Below, one piece after another: positions 48,321-61,200 of a stretch of 64,000 bases of DNA. Position numbers and translations under genes: made by a program. The stretch is from Gyrodactylus bullatarudis. Lineage: Eukaryota > Platyhelminthes > Monogenea > Gyrodactylidea > Gyrodactylidae. The notes under the pieces were generated by a model. The model was not told where the DNA came from, searched no databases, and worked only from the letters and a program-made list of their open reading frames with translations. The DNA lies in the NCBI GenBank assembly GCA_012064415.1, contig SSNU01000077.1, forward strand, positions 324,849-388,848. Direction: 5' to 3'. How positions within the stretch are numbered: the stretch's first letter is position 1; each line of letters starts with the position of its first letter.

Positions 48321-49562
48321 ATGTGTGATAATAATGATGGACCGAATGAGTGCTGTAAAAGAGTAGAGCCTAAAAGAGAAAGATCTTTATACTGTGGCAA
48401 ATGTAAAAATGAATCTGGCAGACCAGCCGTTTATATTCGGAACGATGACCCTCCCCTTTGTTGGTAAGAAATTAATTAAATCATGCTAAACTCAGGTCCT
48501 GTTTCACGGAAAGAACCATTCACAAGTTACGATCAGTATTTGGAAAGTCCAACATTATAAAAGATAATGGGAAAGTTGTTCTTGGCTTTTCTTGTGGCAT
48601 GAACTCTTTCGTTCTATTGGATTTAATATGTAAAATTAATTCGACGAATAAAAAGTTACGGTTTAACCCTCATGTTATCTCAATTTCTTTCAACGAAGAA
48701 GAAAAAATTAAATTGGAGAATGCCCTGAATTCCTATGGAGTTGATTTCACCATCATAGAAATTGATGACGTTGATTTTCTTCTCTCCTCCGACTATATGA
48801 AAAGACAATTTATTCATAGAGTTCTGGCCAACAGAGTACTGGAAATGAACTATGAGTTCCTCCTGATGGGCGATAGCTCCTTAAGGTTGTCCCAGTTATA
48901 TTTATCAGGTATTTCTTATGGAAAGGGAGCTCAATTGAATCATGAAGTTAATTTCATTGATAAACGCTTTAGCAACCCGGTTGTTCTTCGACCTCTGCAC
49001 GACTTTTTACCGACTCAAATTGCCTATTATTTTTATCAATCTATTGCTAAAGAAAACAGAGATAGAGAATTAATTGTTGGCATTCCCCCAGTAATTCCTA
49101 ACTCGTATGAAAGTCTTGCGTCAGATTTCATATCGGGACTTCAATTTGCCGGGTTCCCTTCGTCAATTTTGAATATCCTCAAGATTTCTGACAAAGTTGA
49201 ACTGAAAAATTTCACAGACAAAATGATCACTTGCAAAGTTTGTCTGGTAAGGTTCATTCAATTAATTTTCAATAGATTGAATACCCAGAAGAAGAAGTTG
49301 ACGATATCCAAGCTCTTGGCAGGAGAGCGTTGGAATTTTCAAACTCTCTCATCGGCAATAATGAGGCGAGCATTATCAAGGAAACCTCCAAAGATGGAGA
49401 AATATGCTACGCTTGCACAAAGGCCCTCTCAGATTTCGTAAGTCAATTCCCTCTATCACTTTTTTATCCGGTTAAAATAATGATTCATAATTTCTCTCAT
49501 AGTCTCCAGATCAATATCAGATTGCTATGAAATATTTTTCCACAGGCAAAAACATGATATAA
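48321..49562 (+). CDS. CTU2: CTU2/NCS2, cytosolic tRNA thiolation subunit
   Basis: Subunit of the CTU1-CTU2 complex that adds the 2-thio group to wobble U34 of tRNA-Lys, -Glu and -Gln in the cytosol, downstream of URM1. Exons: 48321-48463, 48496-49246, 49276-49437, 49503-49562; 371 residues (human 515, yeast 493). Introns are 32, 29 and 65 nt. It begins MC, like the animal proteins, followed by a cysteine pair YCGKC, then CWSC, a degenerate PP-loop LGFSCGMNS (CTU2 proteins are known to carry a non-canonical loop), LLMGDSSLRLSQ, the RPLHDFLPTQIAYY block, and C-terminal CKVC and CYAC pairs. The paired cysteines are probably metal-binding. The shorter length comes from short linkers rather than loss of a conserved block. 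Confidence 0.93.
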
Positions 49563-49983
49563 ACCTTTTTATATTTTTCATTTTTAATGAGAGAATAAAA
49601 TTAAAAAAAATCCAAACTAATACCCCCTTTTAAATAATTTTTTTTCCATGTTAAATCGAAAATGAAATGCATTTTATCTAATCCTCGGCAAACAAAACTT
49701 ATATAAATAGTAGCTCAAAGGGGTCAGCCAGTGGTTTGTATTAAATTTTCTCCCCTTCAATTTGGTATATCTCTCATCGATATTTATTGAGGAATAATAA
49801 AACTGTGGTACCCTAAATTTAGAGGTTAAAAATCAAATTATTTTTCATACTTTTATATTCCTATGAACCCTCCAAATTTCATTTTTACCTACTTTTTTTA
49901 CCCGACTGTATTAGTAACAGATAACTTGAGTTCAATGAAATTTGTGGGCAAATTAAATTTTTATTTGGAAATTTATTGTTCAA
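49563..49983. other. convergent 3' spacer between CTU2 and the 477-residue gene
   Basis: AT-rich, with AATAAA-type hexamers near 49594 and 49796. No gene seen. Confidence 0.45.
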
Positions 49984-51417
49984 TCACTGGTCTTTACAAT
50001 AATATTCCCTCAGGATACTCGTATAAGTTGATTCTGCATTATCTCGAATAAAGGTACTATCGATTGAAAGCTTTGACTGACTTTTAATATAAAGTAAGTA
50101 AACTAGACAGATGTAGCAATTCTCTCCAAAGCATCTCTCAGCTACAACTCCTGGTAGAGAATCATCTACATCTTGACGAATCCAATCGAGTTTAAAAGTA
50201 TATCTTCCAAAAGCTGGCAATTTTTCCCATTTTTTCCTAAGGGCCTCCCTAAAAGTCATATTCTCATTCATCTCAATGATCTTCCCAATACAGGAATTCA
50301 AGATTGAATGATACTTCTCAATCAGCTCCCGGTAATGAAGGAATAACTTTTTGAACTCCTTCAGGCAAGTTCTCGACCAACTAAACAGCATCAATGCAAC
50401 CGAGAGTAAAAAGAAGACAATGAGAATTCTTTTACACGTTGAGATTTCCTTGCAGCCAGCAAAGAGCTGTTTGAATTCATCCATATTGAATTCTTCTCTT
50501 GACATGAGTACATTTCTAAGAAATTCCTTTAGGTTTTCGACCACTGACAGAGATTGAACAGCATCCAAAAGATTTTCTATCACATTCTTACCAAAGTATT
50601 CAACTTTTTCTGTAAAGATCACTTTTACCATCTCTTCTAGGAAAGAATCCCTATCCAAATGCTGCAGGCCAAAGTTGACTGCATCATAATACTCAGAATA
50701 GTCCTTCTCATGTACTCCTCTCAAAAGATGCTCATACCTTTCGGTACCTTTTGGCAAATCGTTCTCATTTACCTGTAAAGGTTTATCACCAGCATATCTT
50801 GCAATTGAGTAACATGCCGCATAAACTGATAGATAGAAATTTGAACATTTTTCACGAAAACTTCTCTGCTTAACAACAACTGCTATTCGTGATAAAATTA
50901 CACTTATAGGGAGGCTAATTTTCTCTTGTCTCCACCAGTCCATCGAGGACATCCTAACGTCCTTCTTCAATTCGGCATGAAGCATGAATTTGTAGATTTG
51001 TTGAATCATCAGTTTCGATAGTTTGGTACGTCTCATGAATAGATTTCGAAACTTTTCAAGGAGCCTTATTAAAGCCCTTGTACTTCCCACTAGAATGACC
51101 AACATTAAGAGGCTAAAAAATAGACCTATCATAATTCTTTCGGAGAAAATGCTCTCATCTGGATGTTCTTCCATTAGCCTATTCATTGTCTCATGATCAA
51201 ACGACATTTCTCCCTTGATCAACTTGCTCAGGGAACATCTCAGCTCCTCGGATTGAATCTCTGACTTGGCAAACTCAAATAGAAGGTGAATGATCCTTTT
51301 AAAGATTTCCACATCTTTATTTTGTAGAATAATTATACAAAACTCTTCAATTACTCGGCTTGGCTCTATCGCATCAGTATAGAGTAAGTAATCGAGACAT
51401 TTCAAACTTGTTGACAT
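49984..51417 (-). CDS. unrecognised protein with two hydrophobic segments
   Basis: A single long frame of 477 codons starting MSTSLKCLDYLL. Its length and its position in a dense cluster of real genes support it as a gene. It is mostly helical-looking and charged, with many Leu, Glu and Lys. Two hydrophobic stretches could be membrane segments: LFFSLLMLVILV near residue 100 and ILIVFFLLSVALMLFSW near residue 345. The first coincides with a 36-nt GT..AG segment (51090-51125) that could be a stop-free intron, in which case the protein is 465 residues with one such segment. The C-terminal part has aromatic and Cys-rich pieces (GENCYICLVYLLY). I recognise no domain and assign no function. It converges with CTU2. 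Confidence 0.75.
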   Translation of the reverse strand: MSTSLKCLDYLLYTDAIEPSRVIEEFCIIILQNKDVEIFKRIIHLLFEFAKSEIQSEELRCSLSKLIKGEMSFDHETMNRLMEEHPDESIFSERIMIGLFFSLLMLVILVGSTRALIRLLEKFRNLFMRRTKLSKLMIQQIYKFMLHAELKKDVRMSSMDWWRQEKISLPISVILSRIAVVVKQRSFREKCSNFYLSVYAACYSIARYAGDKPLQVNENDLPKGTERYEHLLRGVHEKDYSEYYDAVNFGLQHLDRDSFLEEMVKVIFTEKVEYFGKNVIENLLDAVQSLSVVENLKEFLRNVLMSREEFNMDEFKQLFAGCKEISTCKRILIVFFLLSVALMLFSWSRTCLKEFKKLFLHYRELIEKYHSILNSCIGKIIEMNENMTFREALRKKWEKLPAFGRYTFKLDWIRQDVDDSLPGVVAERCFGENCYICLVYLLYIKSQSKLSIDSTFIRDNAESTYTSILREYYCKDQ

Positions 51418-52273
51418 TGGTTCTTCCTCCTTTTAATGGTGTATTAAATTAATGCTATTTAATTAAAATTAAAATTTTTATTCGCAATGAAACTGCATTT
51501 TTCTAATATCAAAAAATTTCTCATTGATTTTTCGATTAGTTCGTCGTTTTTTAAGCTTAAACCCTTGCATATAGCAATATATAAGTTAGGTGATGGTTAC
51601 CAAGAAATACTGTAGACCAAATTTATTCTGTGACAGTTCCTTAGTATTCTTGTTACGAAAAAAATTATTAACCCTGAAAATATATTGACTTGTTACTGTC
51701 TGAAGGGTTGTTTTTGTCTAATCTGTTTTTTCCCAAAGCCTCTTTAAGACGTTTAGATTCTGAGATAGTCAAGTACCTACTTCAATGGTATGAGCCATGT
51801 TCATAACCTCCAATAAAACTAGAGTAGTTTAGATAGATCCAATGGAAATCAAGTGATGAAGTCAAACCTACTTTTATCTATGCATTTTTGAGTTTTTAGT
51901 TTCCTCAAGGTTTTGTTTCTTTTCCTCAGTCAACAGTCTGAGAAGAATGGAAATTAGATTTTTATATGATAGACAGTGAAAAATAATTTTTTTTGAGCCA
52001 GTCAAATAGATAAAATAAATTTTATAATCAAGTTTTCAATGTGTCACCATGGATGAGGTTCTTCAGGTTGAGTTCCCAAAATAAATAAACAGTATATTAG
52101 TTGCTGTAGTAAAATGTACAAATGCATCCTTCTTCTATAATTGTTGTGTTAGTGTTGTATCAGAAAATATTATTATCTCATACATAAACATGATACACAG
52201 TAGTGAAATGAATCAAAATAGATAGGTAGATTGGTTCACAAAAAGTGTCAGAATAGAAAAAAAAATCAGTTTA
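51418..52273. other. intergenic region between the 477-residue gene and the RTK 3' end
   Basis: Promoter side of the 477-residue gene and 3' UTR of the receptor kinase. AT-rich; no exon recognised. Confidence 0.4.
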
Positions 52274-55200
52274 TTAAATCATCTCTCTTTCTCTGATAAT
52301 TGACAGTTGACCGGGAATAGAAGAAGTTTTGTTGCTACTACAAGCCATTGGCGTCGTCATCATCTGGCTGCCCTTGTTGGTGGTGGCAATTCCAGTCGGC
52401 ATTTCATATCCCATGGAGTCAACATTTCCTAAATTTATTAAAGAATAATAAAATGATATATTCCTAAGCACTTCTGGTATGGTATGGGGCACCGAAAAAT
52501 AAATGTGTGTTGATCTTTATAGAAAATGCAATTTTATGCCAACACGATCCAAACTTTGAGAAATAAATTCAAAAGAACCCTTAGATACATTTACTGGGAC
52601 GAAATTTTATGGAAATTTCTTTCCTTCACATGAGTTATTTATAGTGAAATTTCGCCAATGAGAGGATTTATTTAGAAATTAAACGTTACCAAAACTCTTG
52701 TCAAAAGAGATATACGTCATAAATTCCAGTCGATTTGACAACTTAGATATTCAAGATTTAAGGAAAAATGGGATTGATTTTTTTACTCTTTTCTTAAATA
52801 TCAATGGCATTATTATGCCTGGCTAGCAAAAATTAAGCATGATAGTAAACTTGGATGGTTTGTGATATCAAAAACGAATCGTTGGATAAAGTTGGTTTCA
52901 ACATACAGGTAATAGTTCCCTCTGGTATCAAAAGGGTTCATTAAAAGGGTATCTTGAAAGTTGAGCATACAGTACATTGAGAATATTAAAAACCTTATAT
53001 TAGAAAAATCAGTTTGCAAAGAAGGTTATGCTGACCATTTCTTGGACATCAAGAGGAGTTGTACACTATGAGTTGTTGCCACAGGGTTCTACTATCAATT
53101 CTCAAACTTATTGTAAGCCAGTGGACCGCGCAGTGACTGCATATAGACAAAAATTCAGAAGACAAAGAAATCTTGTTTTGCAACATGATAATGCAAGACC
53201 TCATGTTTCCAGAGAGACGAAACAAAAAATTTCTAAAATTGGTTTGAAGTTTTAGAGTATCCACCTTATTCTCCAGATTTAGCACCATCACATTATCATT
53301 AGTTGAGATCCTTGCAGCATTTCATATCCAGAAGAATCTTTAGAAATGATGAGGATGTAAAAAGAGCTATTGAAGAGTATATCGGCTCAAAAAACAATAA
53401 TTTCTGGGCTAGAGGAATAAATAAACTACGAGAAAGATGGGAAAAAACCATTCAAAGCAATGGAGAGTATTTCTCTTGATGTAGATCTATAATAAAATTT
53501 TTATTCAAATTTTTTTTTCTCTGTAAAATGTGTAAATTGAGATGAGACATCCTAATAGTACAGAGAAAGAAAATTTCGTTTTAAACTAGGGAATTCAAAG
53601 ATAAACAAACTTGTTTGATTGACACATGTAGACTCGTTTGGTCGAGCATTGCTAATTGGCGGCTGGTAGGGGAAGCCGAGGCCGAATTTCCGCATTGCTA
53701 TAGGACTATGATTTGGGTATTCTTGCAAATTATCCCTTTGTCCATAGAAGGAGTTCTCAATAAAGTTGCCATTCTCATGCCCAATCGGGTCATTCATGAT
53801 CCAACTTTTGATGTTTTCATTATTTTTCATATTCTGGTTTTCTAGAAAAAATTGTCGAAAATTGTGAGAATTCATTGGTCAGTTATAGCTTAAAACTAGG
53901 GCAGTAAATTTGCCATTCTTTCTTCTCTAAGCTTTATTTTTAGCAACTATCATAATTAGAAACAACATTATTCTAATTTTTGATTTGAGCTGCTTCTGTA
54001 CCATAACTTTCAAAGAGTATTTCTTGGATTTTTGTAATTTAAGTAAAATTTTGAATAGTTTGGAGAGACTCACCAATGAAATTCTTGTTCTTTATCATGA
54101 GCTCGGAGGTCTCCTGATAATTTATTTTTGATTTTTGAGAATGACTCTGGTCAAGACTTATGAGTAAGCTCTGGCTGCCATTAGAATTTGAGCCGTACAG
54201 CATCATATTCGAGGAGGAATCTGACAAATTTTAAATTATTTTTCATGAAAAAAAAGTAACTTTTTGAATCAGATTAGAATCGATATTTGAGATATAAACG
54301 AAGAATATATATTCACCTAATGTCAAGTATTGATGCGATTATTGTAATTTATTATCTCAAATCAACTGATCAATGTGTAGGCTGAGAGAACTTTCATTAA
54401 AGGAAAAAGTTCCTGTTACATGTTGATTCAAGCTTTTTGAAACAAGTGTTTAATTAGAAAAAATGTCTACAAAAATAAGCGGCAAATCAATTCTATATAC
54501 ATTAAATTATTATTTAGACTCAAAAGTAGTCAAAATGAATAAATTAGAAATCGAGCCAAATAGTTATTAAGAATGCTGAAGAGATCTCAACACTCGATAA
54601 AGTTTAATTTACAAAGATTCTCTCCCTCAAATTGATTGAGAAAATATTGATCTTGCAGGATATTTTATCATTTAAATAAAAAAATTCCCGATAAAATACC
54701 GGTCCCATTCGCGCCCCTACTTGTTGGAATATCTCAAGCCTAGACTATAGTTATTATAAGTTATAAACGAAATCGACCAAACAACAGAAAAGATCTATCC
54801 TAAAGTACAAAATGTTGAAGAGAGAAAAACCTCTTCGAGAATGCATGTAAATCTAATCCTACTGTGTGTGTAGGCAGTCTACATGTAAAAGTTGATGTTC
54901 AATAAAAAAATAATTGTACAATAAATGGATTACAATCCAATACATGCGTTTTTCAAAAATATTAACAAAAAAATGGCAATCAAATTGATGCTGCTATGCA
55001 ACAGAGAGGATAAATATCATAAAATGTTTATTGCCCTGTGAGCATTTGGTAATTTATTATTTAATTCATTCCCAGAACAAAATTTCAGATCTGGTTATTT
55101 TTATAGTGGATCTCTCTGCGTAGGAGAATTATCCTTGAATCATGATAAATGAGGAATTCTGGAATTTTTATGGCTCTTATCTTTGCGAAGGATATCTATC

Positions 55201-58200
55201 AGTGATGAAATGGCCAAACATTGAGCTAACTTATTCATTACAGTAGTTAGAAGATGTATTAAGGAAGGGGTTAATTTCATAGATACAAAGGTTAGCTTGA
55301 AATATTTCGCTCTAGGTGCTTAGGTAATATATCCCACAGGAACGTCTTATTTGGTATTGGATTAGCCCATGTCGCTAAATGTTACAGCTTACTAATGGAT
55401 CCGGGCGTCTACCATGTATGTAATACATATTATGTATACTTGGATTATTTCTAAAGGCTTTGTGAGTTTCTTTCGTAACAGTCTCGGTGGGATCCATTAG
55501 TAAGCTGTAACATTCAGCGACATGGTCTAATCCATTACCAAATAAGACGTTCCTGTGGGATATATTACCTAAGCACCTAGAGCGAAATATTTCTAGCTAA
55601 CCTCCATGAATACATTTTAAAGCCAACTAGAAATAATTTTATTTGACTTTAAGAACATTCTTATCTATCTTGTCTTAATTGTCTATAAAAATATTTAAAT
55701 CTTGTCGAATAAAAACTTTTTCTTCGCAAAAACTAATGTGATGAGATAAGTCATCTTTACCTTTAGCTATGCTAATAGTCATTGAATAAGAAAGGCGAGA
55801 ATATGGAGAAATTGAGCTCTATTTCGGGCATGTACTCTTCAGTCTTTACATGCCAAACAATAAGTACATCAATATTACAATAAGGTACAACAAAGAGTTT
55901 GATTGGTTAGCCTTCCATAGGTAGTAATACTTTTAGAGTATTTATAAAGAGAGAAATAAAGAGAGCCCCTCCCCCTTCTCCAGTGAAGGCTGAAATACAA
56001 TCACGAAATGGACCAATGGAAGTCATGAAATATTTTGCATTGTAATTATTTATAATATACAAAAAATTACGTTTATCTCTCAAATATACGCTGGTTTTCA
56101 CTAACCTTCCTTATGAGTTTAGAATCTAACGAAAATATTCTTGATAACGTTCAAAAAGTATAATGATCTCTGAGTGAGCTGCTTCGGGACATAAACTCTA
56201 AACAGTCACAGAACACAAATATTTAAAACGACAGCAGCATAAAATAAATCTTCCTCAGGAGTTGAGAAAATTCAAAACAATTTTCGGTCATTTTTAGAAA
56301 TCTGTATTTTCTTTGGGGTCATTGTTAGAATAAGGTCACATATCCTTTCTTTTTTTTTACCATGGAAAAGTATAGGGGACTCTTTGTCAAACCACAAATC
56401 TCAAGTGAATATTCTTATCTTAGATAATACAGCTAGTCTCTTAGAAGAGATTAGAAACCAAGTTTAGAATTAGAATAAAATCAGAGCAAAATGTGTGCAA
56501 AGGATGAGAGTTAAATTAATCTCATGATGTGAATCAAAGGAAAGAGCTAAAGAGATCAAGAGAGATTAATTCACGTGATGTAAAAAGTTTTTTCAACATA
56601 GTTGATTAGGAAATACATTTAAATAATTTGTGGGAGCAATTACTAAATAGTCAGGTAAATAATCTTGAATTATTTTTAAAAATTTTTTTCAATATTACTT
56701 GAAGGTGAGGGTGAATTAGAAAAGACATACCCTGTAAACATTTCGAGAGGGGTATTGTAACCTTGAATGGTCCAGTGAAATCTCCGTCTGACTTCTTGCT
56801 GAGATCGATAAAGTTTTCGATTTTTTCCTTCAAAACTGAAAATGATGGTCGCATTTCTGGGAATTTCTCCCAACACTCAAGAAATGTTGCATATCTAGAT
56901 TACAGAGATTAGATTGTTGAAAAGAGGGAAGAGTTAAAAATGACGTATTTTATTGCTTACAATAGTTCTGGACAATTATCCGGCTTTCCGAGGACATGGC
57001 CATTCAGGACCAAATTCATTACATCAAGATTAACCCGTCCATAGAAGGGATCAGCACCGAGTGTCATTATTTCCCAGCAGGTGACTGCGAATGCCCTAAA
57101 AGTAGGAAAGTCTAAATCTTCATCTGAACCTAATTGTATCATTTGAGATTTAGACCCAATTGTGGAGAAATGACTCACCAGACATCTGATTTCACAGTGA
57201 ATAGTCCATCCTTGATAGCTTCTGGGGACATCCAACGAACTGGTAACTTGGGTTCATTGTTTGTACGATAATAGGCACTTTTGTAAATATCTCTGGCAAG
57301 ACCGAAATCGCAAAGCTTTACGATGCGACCACTCGGATGATTATGACTAACAAGGCAGTTCCTAGCAGCAATATCTCTACAGAAAATTCAATTGAAAATT
57401 AACAAACATGATAAATTAATAAAGAGCGAAATTCATCGATAAAATCATCTCATGTTACATGTTCAGTAAGTAATCTTTTCAAGTTGAAGCATTAAAGACG
57501 TGGAAAGGAAGATAGAATTTGATACATGCACGTAAATTTCAAGTTATTTTCCCACATCCGAGAGAGATCACTCCCCAAGGAATTAATTAATCTCAAAAAT
57601 TATTTGTTTCAAGATTCGAAAGCCTCGAACTACTAGTATCATCGTCTAGCCATGAGATTTATTTCTTAGTAAAATAGTTTAATCTTTGAATTGACGATTT
57701 AACCATGGAATTCCAGCCAATCAGAATCGAGCATAAATTATCTTCAATCAATCTCAGCTTTTGCGATTGAATGAAAAAGGAGCTCACCTATGAACAAACT
57801 TTTGTTCCTCCAAATATTCACAACCCTTGCAGATATCATGCATAATACTGAGAAGGTCCAGTTTATCAAGTTTTGCCATCATCTCAATGGAATTTCCATC
57901 ACTAGTTAGGACACCTCCGACATTTGTCGACATTGTCAGGGTTGTATTTGTACCATTGGTGGGTGTACTAACTTTGATACTATTTGTTATGGAGTTTGGT
58001 CGATTACTATCAGTATTGAGGGGAATATTTTCACTTGATTGATCACTGTGGATAATTTTACTCCTCTGGGTTTCCTTCGATTTCAACATCATTGAACTAC
58101 ATCTGGAATAGAAGTAGTCGATGATTATAATTACAAAGGGATAATTTAAGATAGAGAAGATTCCTTTCATCTTATCTTAATGCAAATATTATAAAGAAAA

Positions 58201-61200
58201 AGAAAGAATCTCTTTGCATTGAAATGCCTTGTTTGTTTTGTTTCAAATCCAAAATTATCAATAAAGAGATGAGTAAAGTTCCCCTATATACACTTACTTT
58301 GGTCTGGACTTGTGAAGATATTCTCGAAGATTGCCCAGCTCCATCATTTCTAGGACCAAGCATTGTTGGCAAGGTGAGTCGAAGCTAATACCGAAAAATT
58401 GGACAATATTGGGATGTTGATAGCGACACATGAGGGCAGCTTCCCTCTTGAATTCATCCTCAGAGAGGGTCTTGTTATTGCGAACTTTGAGGGCAACCTT
58501 CTGGAACCGATCTCCCTTGCCATCGTCAGTGATGTGTAGCCAGCCTTCCCAAACCTTACCAAAGGCTCCGCAGCCAATGTATTTAACAAATCTTAGATTT
58601 GAGAATGGTATCAGAGCAATGTTTTTCATAGCATCGTCAATGTCTATGAAACTCCGTGTGGACTTTGACAATTTCGGATTACCGTATAGACTATTAGTGA
58701 TTTGATTCCAGGATAGGTTGTCACCTTCACAAACATTATTCTTTAGAATGCTTCGTTTGAAAATTTTCACTCTGCCCTCGTTCAATTCCTCTCGGTAGTG
58801 AACTGAGAATTTTCCATTCGATTTCTTTTTGTTTAGGAGTTTCTCTATTTATTTGAAAGGAAAAATTTCAATTTGATCAATTTACAAGAGTTATTCTCAA
58901 AATCTATTCGAAAAAATAAATGAAATCCATATTTCCAACCTCAATTAAAAGCAAAAATGAAATGAAAACCTGTCAAGTTCTCACAATAACTCAGTTAGAA
59001 AGAACAAAATGCCAATTTGAACTTACGAATGAGTCGATAGATGAAAAATAGCAGGAAAGCAAGAATGAATATTGAAAATACTGAGATTAGGCTGAAAACA
59101 AGACCACGGTTGACAGTCAGATTATTATGATCAATCCTATGCTGGTAGTAGGGAACTAAACACTTGCTGACTTTATGTTGATCTTCAATGTAAAACCGGA
59201 GCTTATTATCGTATGAGAGGTCCGCCTCAAAGGACAAATAGCCATCAGATGAGAGCAAATTCTGACGTATCCATTTCTTATCCTGACTATGGCTGTGTGA
59301 TTAAGTAAATATGGATTAATTAATAAAATTTTAAATTTTTATAATGATAATAATAGATCGGCATTCGTTCACATAAAAAGTTTGGCATCTAAAATGATGA
59401 ATTTGTATTATGAACATAATCAATAGAGAGAATCAGAATTTTTATGGAAACAAAATAAAACATTCAAGCCCAAGGCTACCCAAACTCAAATATCTCTAAT
59501 CTCTTTTATGCCTACTACTCACTTCGTTGCACAACACAGAGATGATTTTTCGAGAAAATCTAGGAACCATAATAATTAAGTGAAGGGCAATTTTTTTTAA
59601 TGAAAAGAAATCAAAAGTTTGTTCAAAAACTAGACGGTAGAGAAGAATACGCGTGAAATCTTTTTTCTTATCGTGAAAGAGTCAAATTTCGATTTCTTGT
59701 TAATTTTCACGACTCAAAAGTTTATAGAGTTGAATGAATCAAGATCCAATAGAGAATAAAAGCGAGTCTAGAAAGGATAAATAATCACTAATTATAATCG
59801 ATATATCTTTGTCTAATTTTCATCCTAAATAAAAATTCTATATCCACTCTTCTAACTAGACTTTGAAATCAACAAAAGATTTCGAAATTTTTTCTCAACG
59901 ATTATAATTTTCAATGTAACCCAGTACAGACGTAGCCAATGCTACTTTTTATCGGTTAAGTTTTTGGTGTTTTCTTGTGCTTACATTTTATTCACATGTC
60001 CACTGTGAATGATTATTTTACGATTAAAATCTTGATTTCGAATAATGTCCTGTCTCGGTTCGTGGAAATTCATCTAATTTTGAAGTAGTATTTTCTTTAT
60101 CTAATCAATTAGGAGGAATATTTTTTTCCATCAAAGTAATTTTCAATGTTTACAATTTCCTATTTCCCTCTGAAATTAAACAAAACAGTTCTATTATAAT
60201 GTACAACAATGGATTAAAACAAGAGAGAGAGAGAGAAAGAGAAGGACGGATTCTGTTTATCCATTACACACAAGGTACATCCGCATAGTGTATCGAGAGA
60301 TGCACGTATGATGTTGATGATGAGCCATGAGTGAACCATCATCCTTTTGGCTACGATTCACTCTTTGTTCAGTTGAAGGGACTAGAGCAACATGATCATT
60401 TACCAAAGAATACATGCAAATAAGTGTACATTTTCTTGGCAAGAGGAAACATTTTTCCTTGTACTAATAATAGCTTTTAGATTATTTATCCATATCGCAT
60501 GTCGAGAAGTAAGAATGCTTTCAAGAGTTCTCCAACGGAGGAGTGCTTTAAAACTTTTAGGAAACATATTGTAATGTAGTGTAGAAAAATGTACTTGGAT
60601 CACATCAAAAAGTGTAAACCACATGAACAAGAGGTATCTAAAAACTCTAGCATACCTGGCAATCAGGGAGCTAAAAGTACTTTACTCAGTTTTATTGCTC
60701 TTTGCAACTACAAGGCATTTTTATGATTCTTTTTCATTAATTAAATTGGGATGTAAATAGAAGCTTTTAGAACTAGGATAGTTTTTTAAAATCCATTTTC
60801 AAGTAACGTTTAAATTGAGAATCGAATTCAGGAGTTATTTGATCTTTATTGTGGTTGCCAAGTATTTCCTGTAAGAGAACACTATTATTTTTGATATCTT
60901 AGATAAAGTTCGAAAATATTACTGTTCTAAACAATGATATTTATTATTAATCTCTTGTTCATATTGCTACCAATAAGCCAGGTATTACGGTTAACCTAAA
61001 GTCCCAACCCAATACCTCTTTTTTTCTTACTTGCCCATAAGAGTCTTCATCATTGAATTGAGCAAATGAACAACATTGGTATTTTCGAAAAATAATTGCT
61101 TTTGACTTTCAATACATCCATCATTCATTCCCTCTAGTACTTTTTAAGAACCCACAAGTGTTAAATTTAAGAGAAAACTTGAGAAAAATAGGCCAAGGTA

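Noticed and set aside
49984..51417. COMM-domain or peroxin identity for the 477-residue protein
   Set aside because: Only a vague aromatic/Leu pattern near the C-terminus; no diagnostic motif.
56651..57235. Separate small genes in the receptor-kinase region
   Set aside because: The frames are exons of one kinase whose phases and conserved motifs join without gaps.
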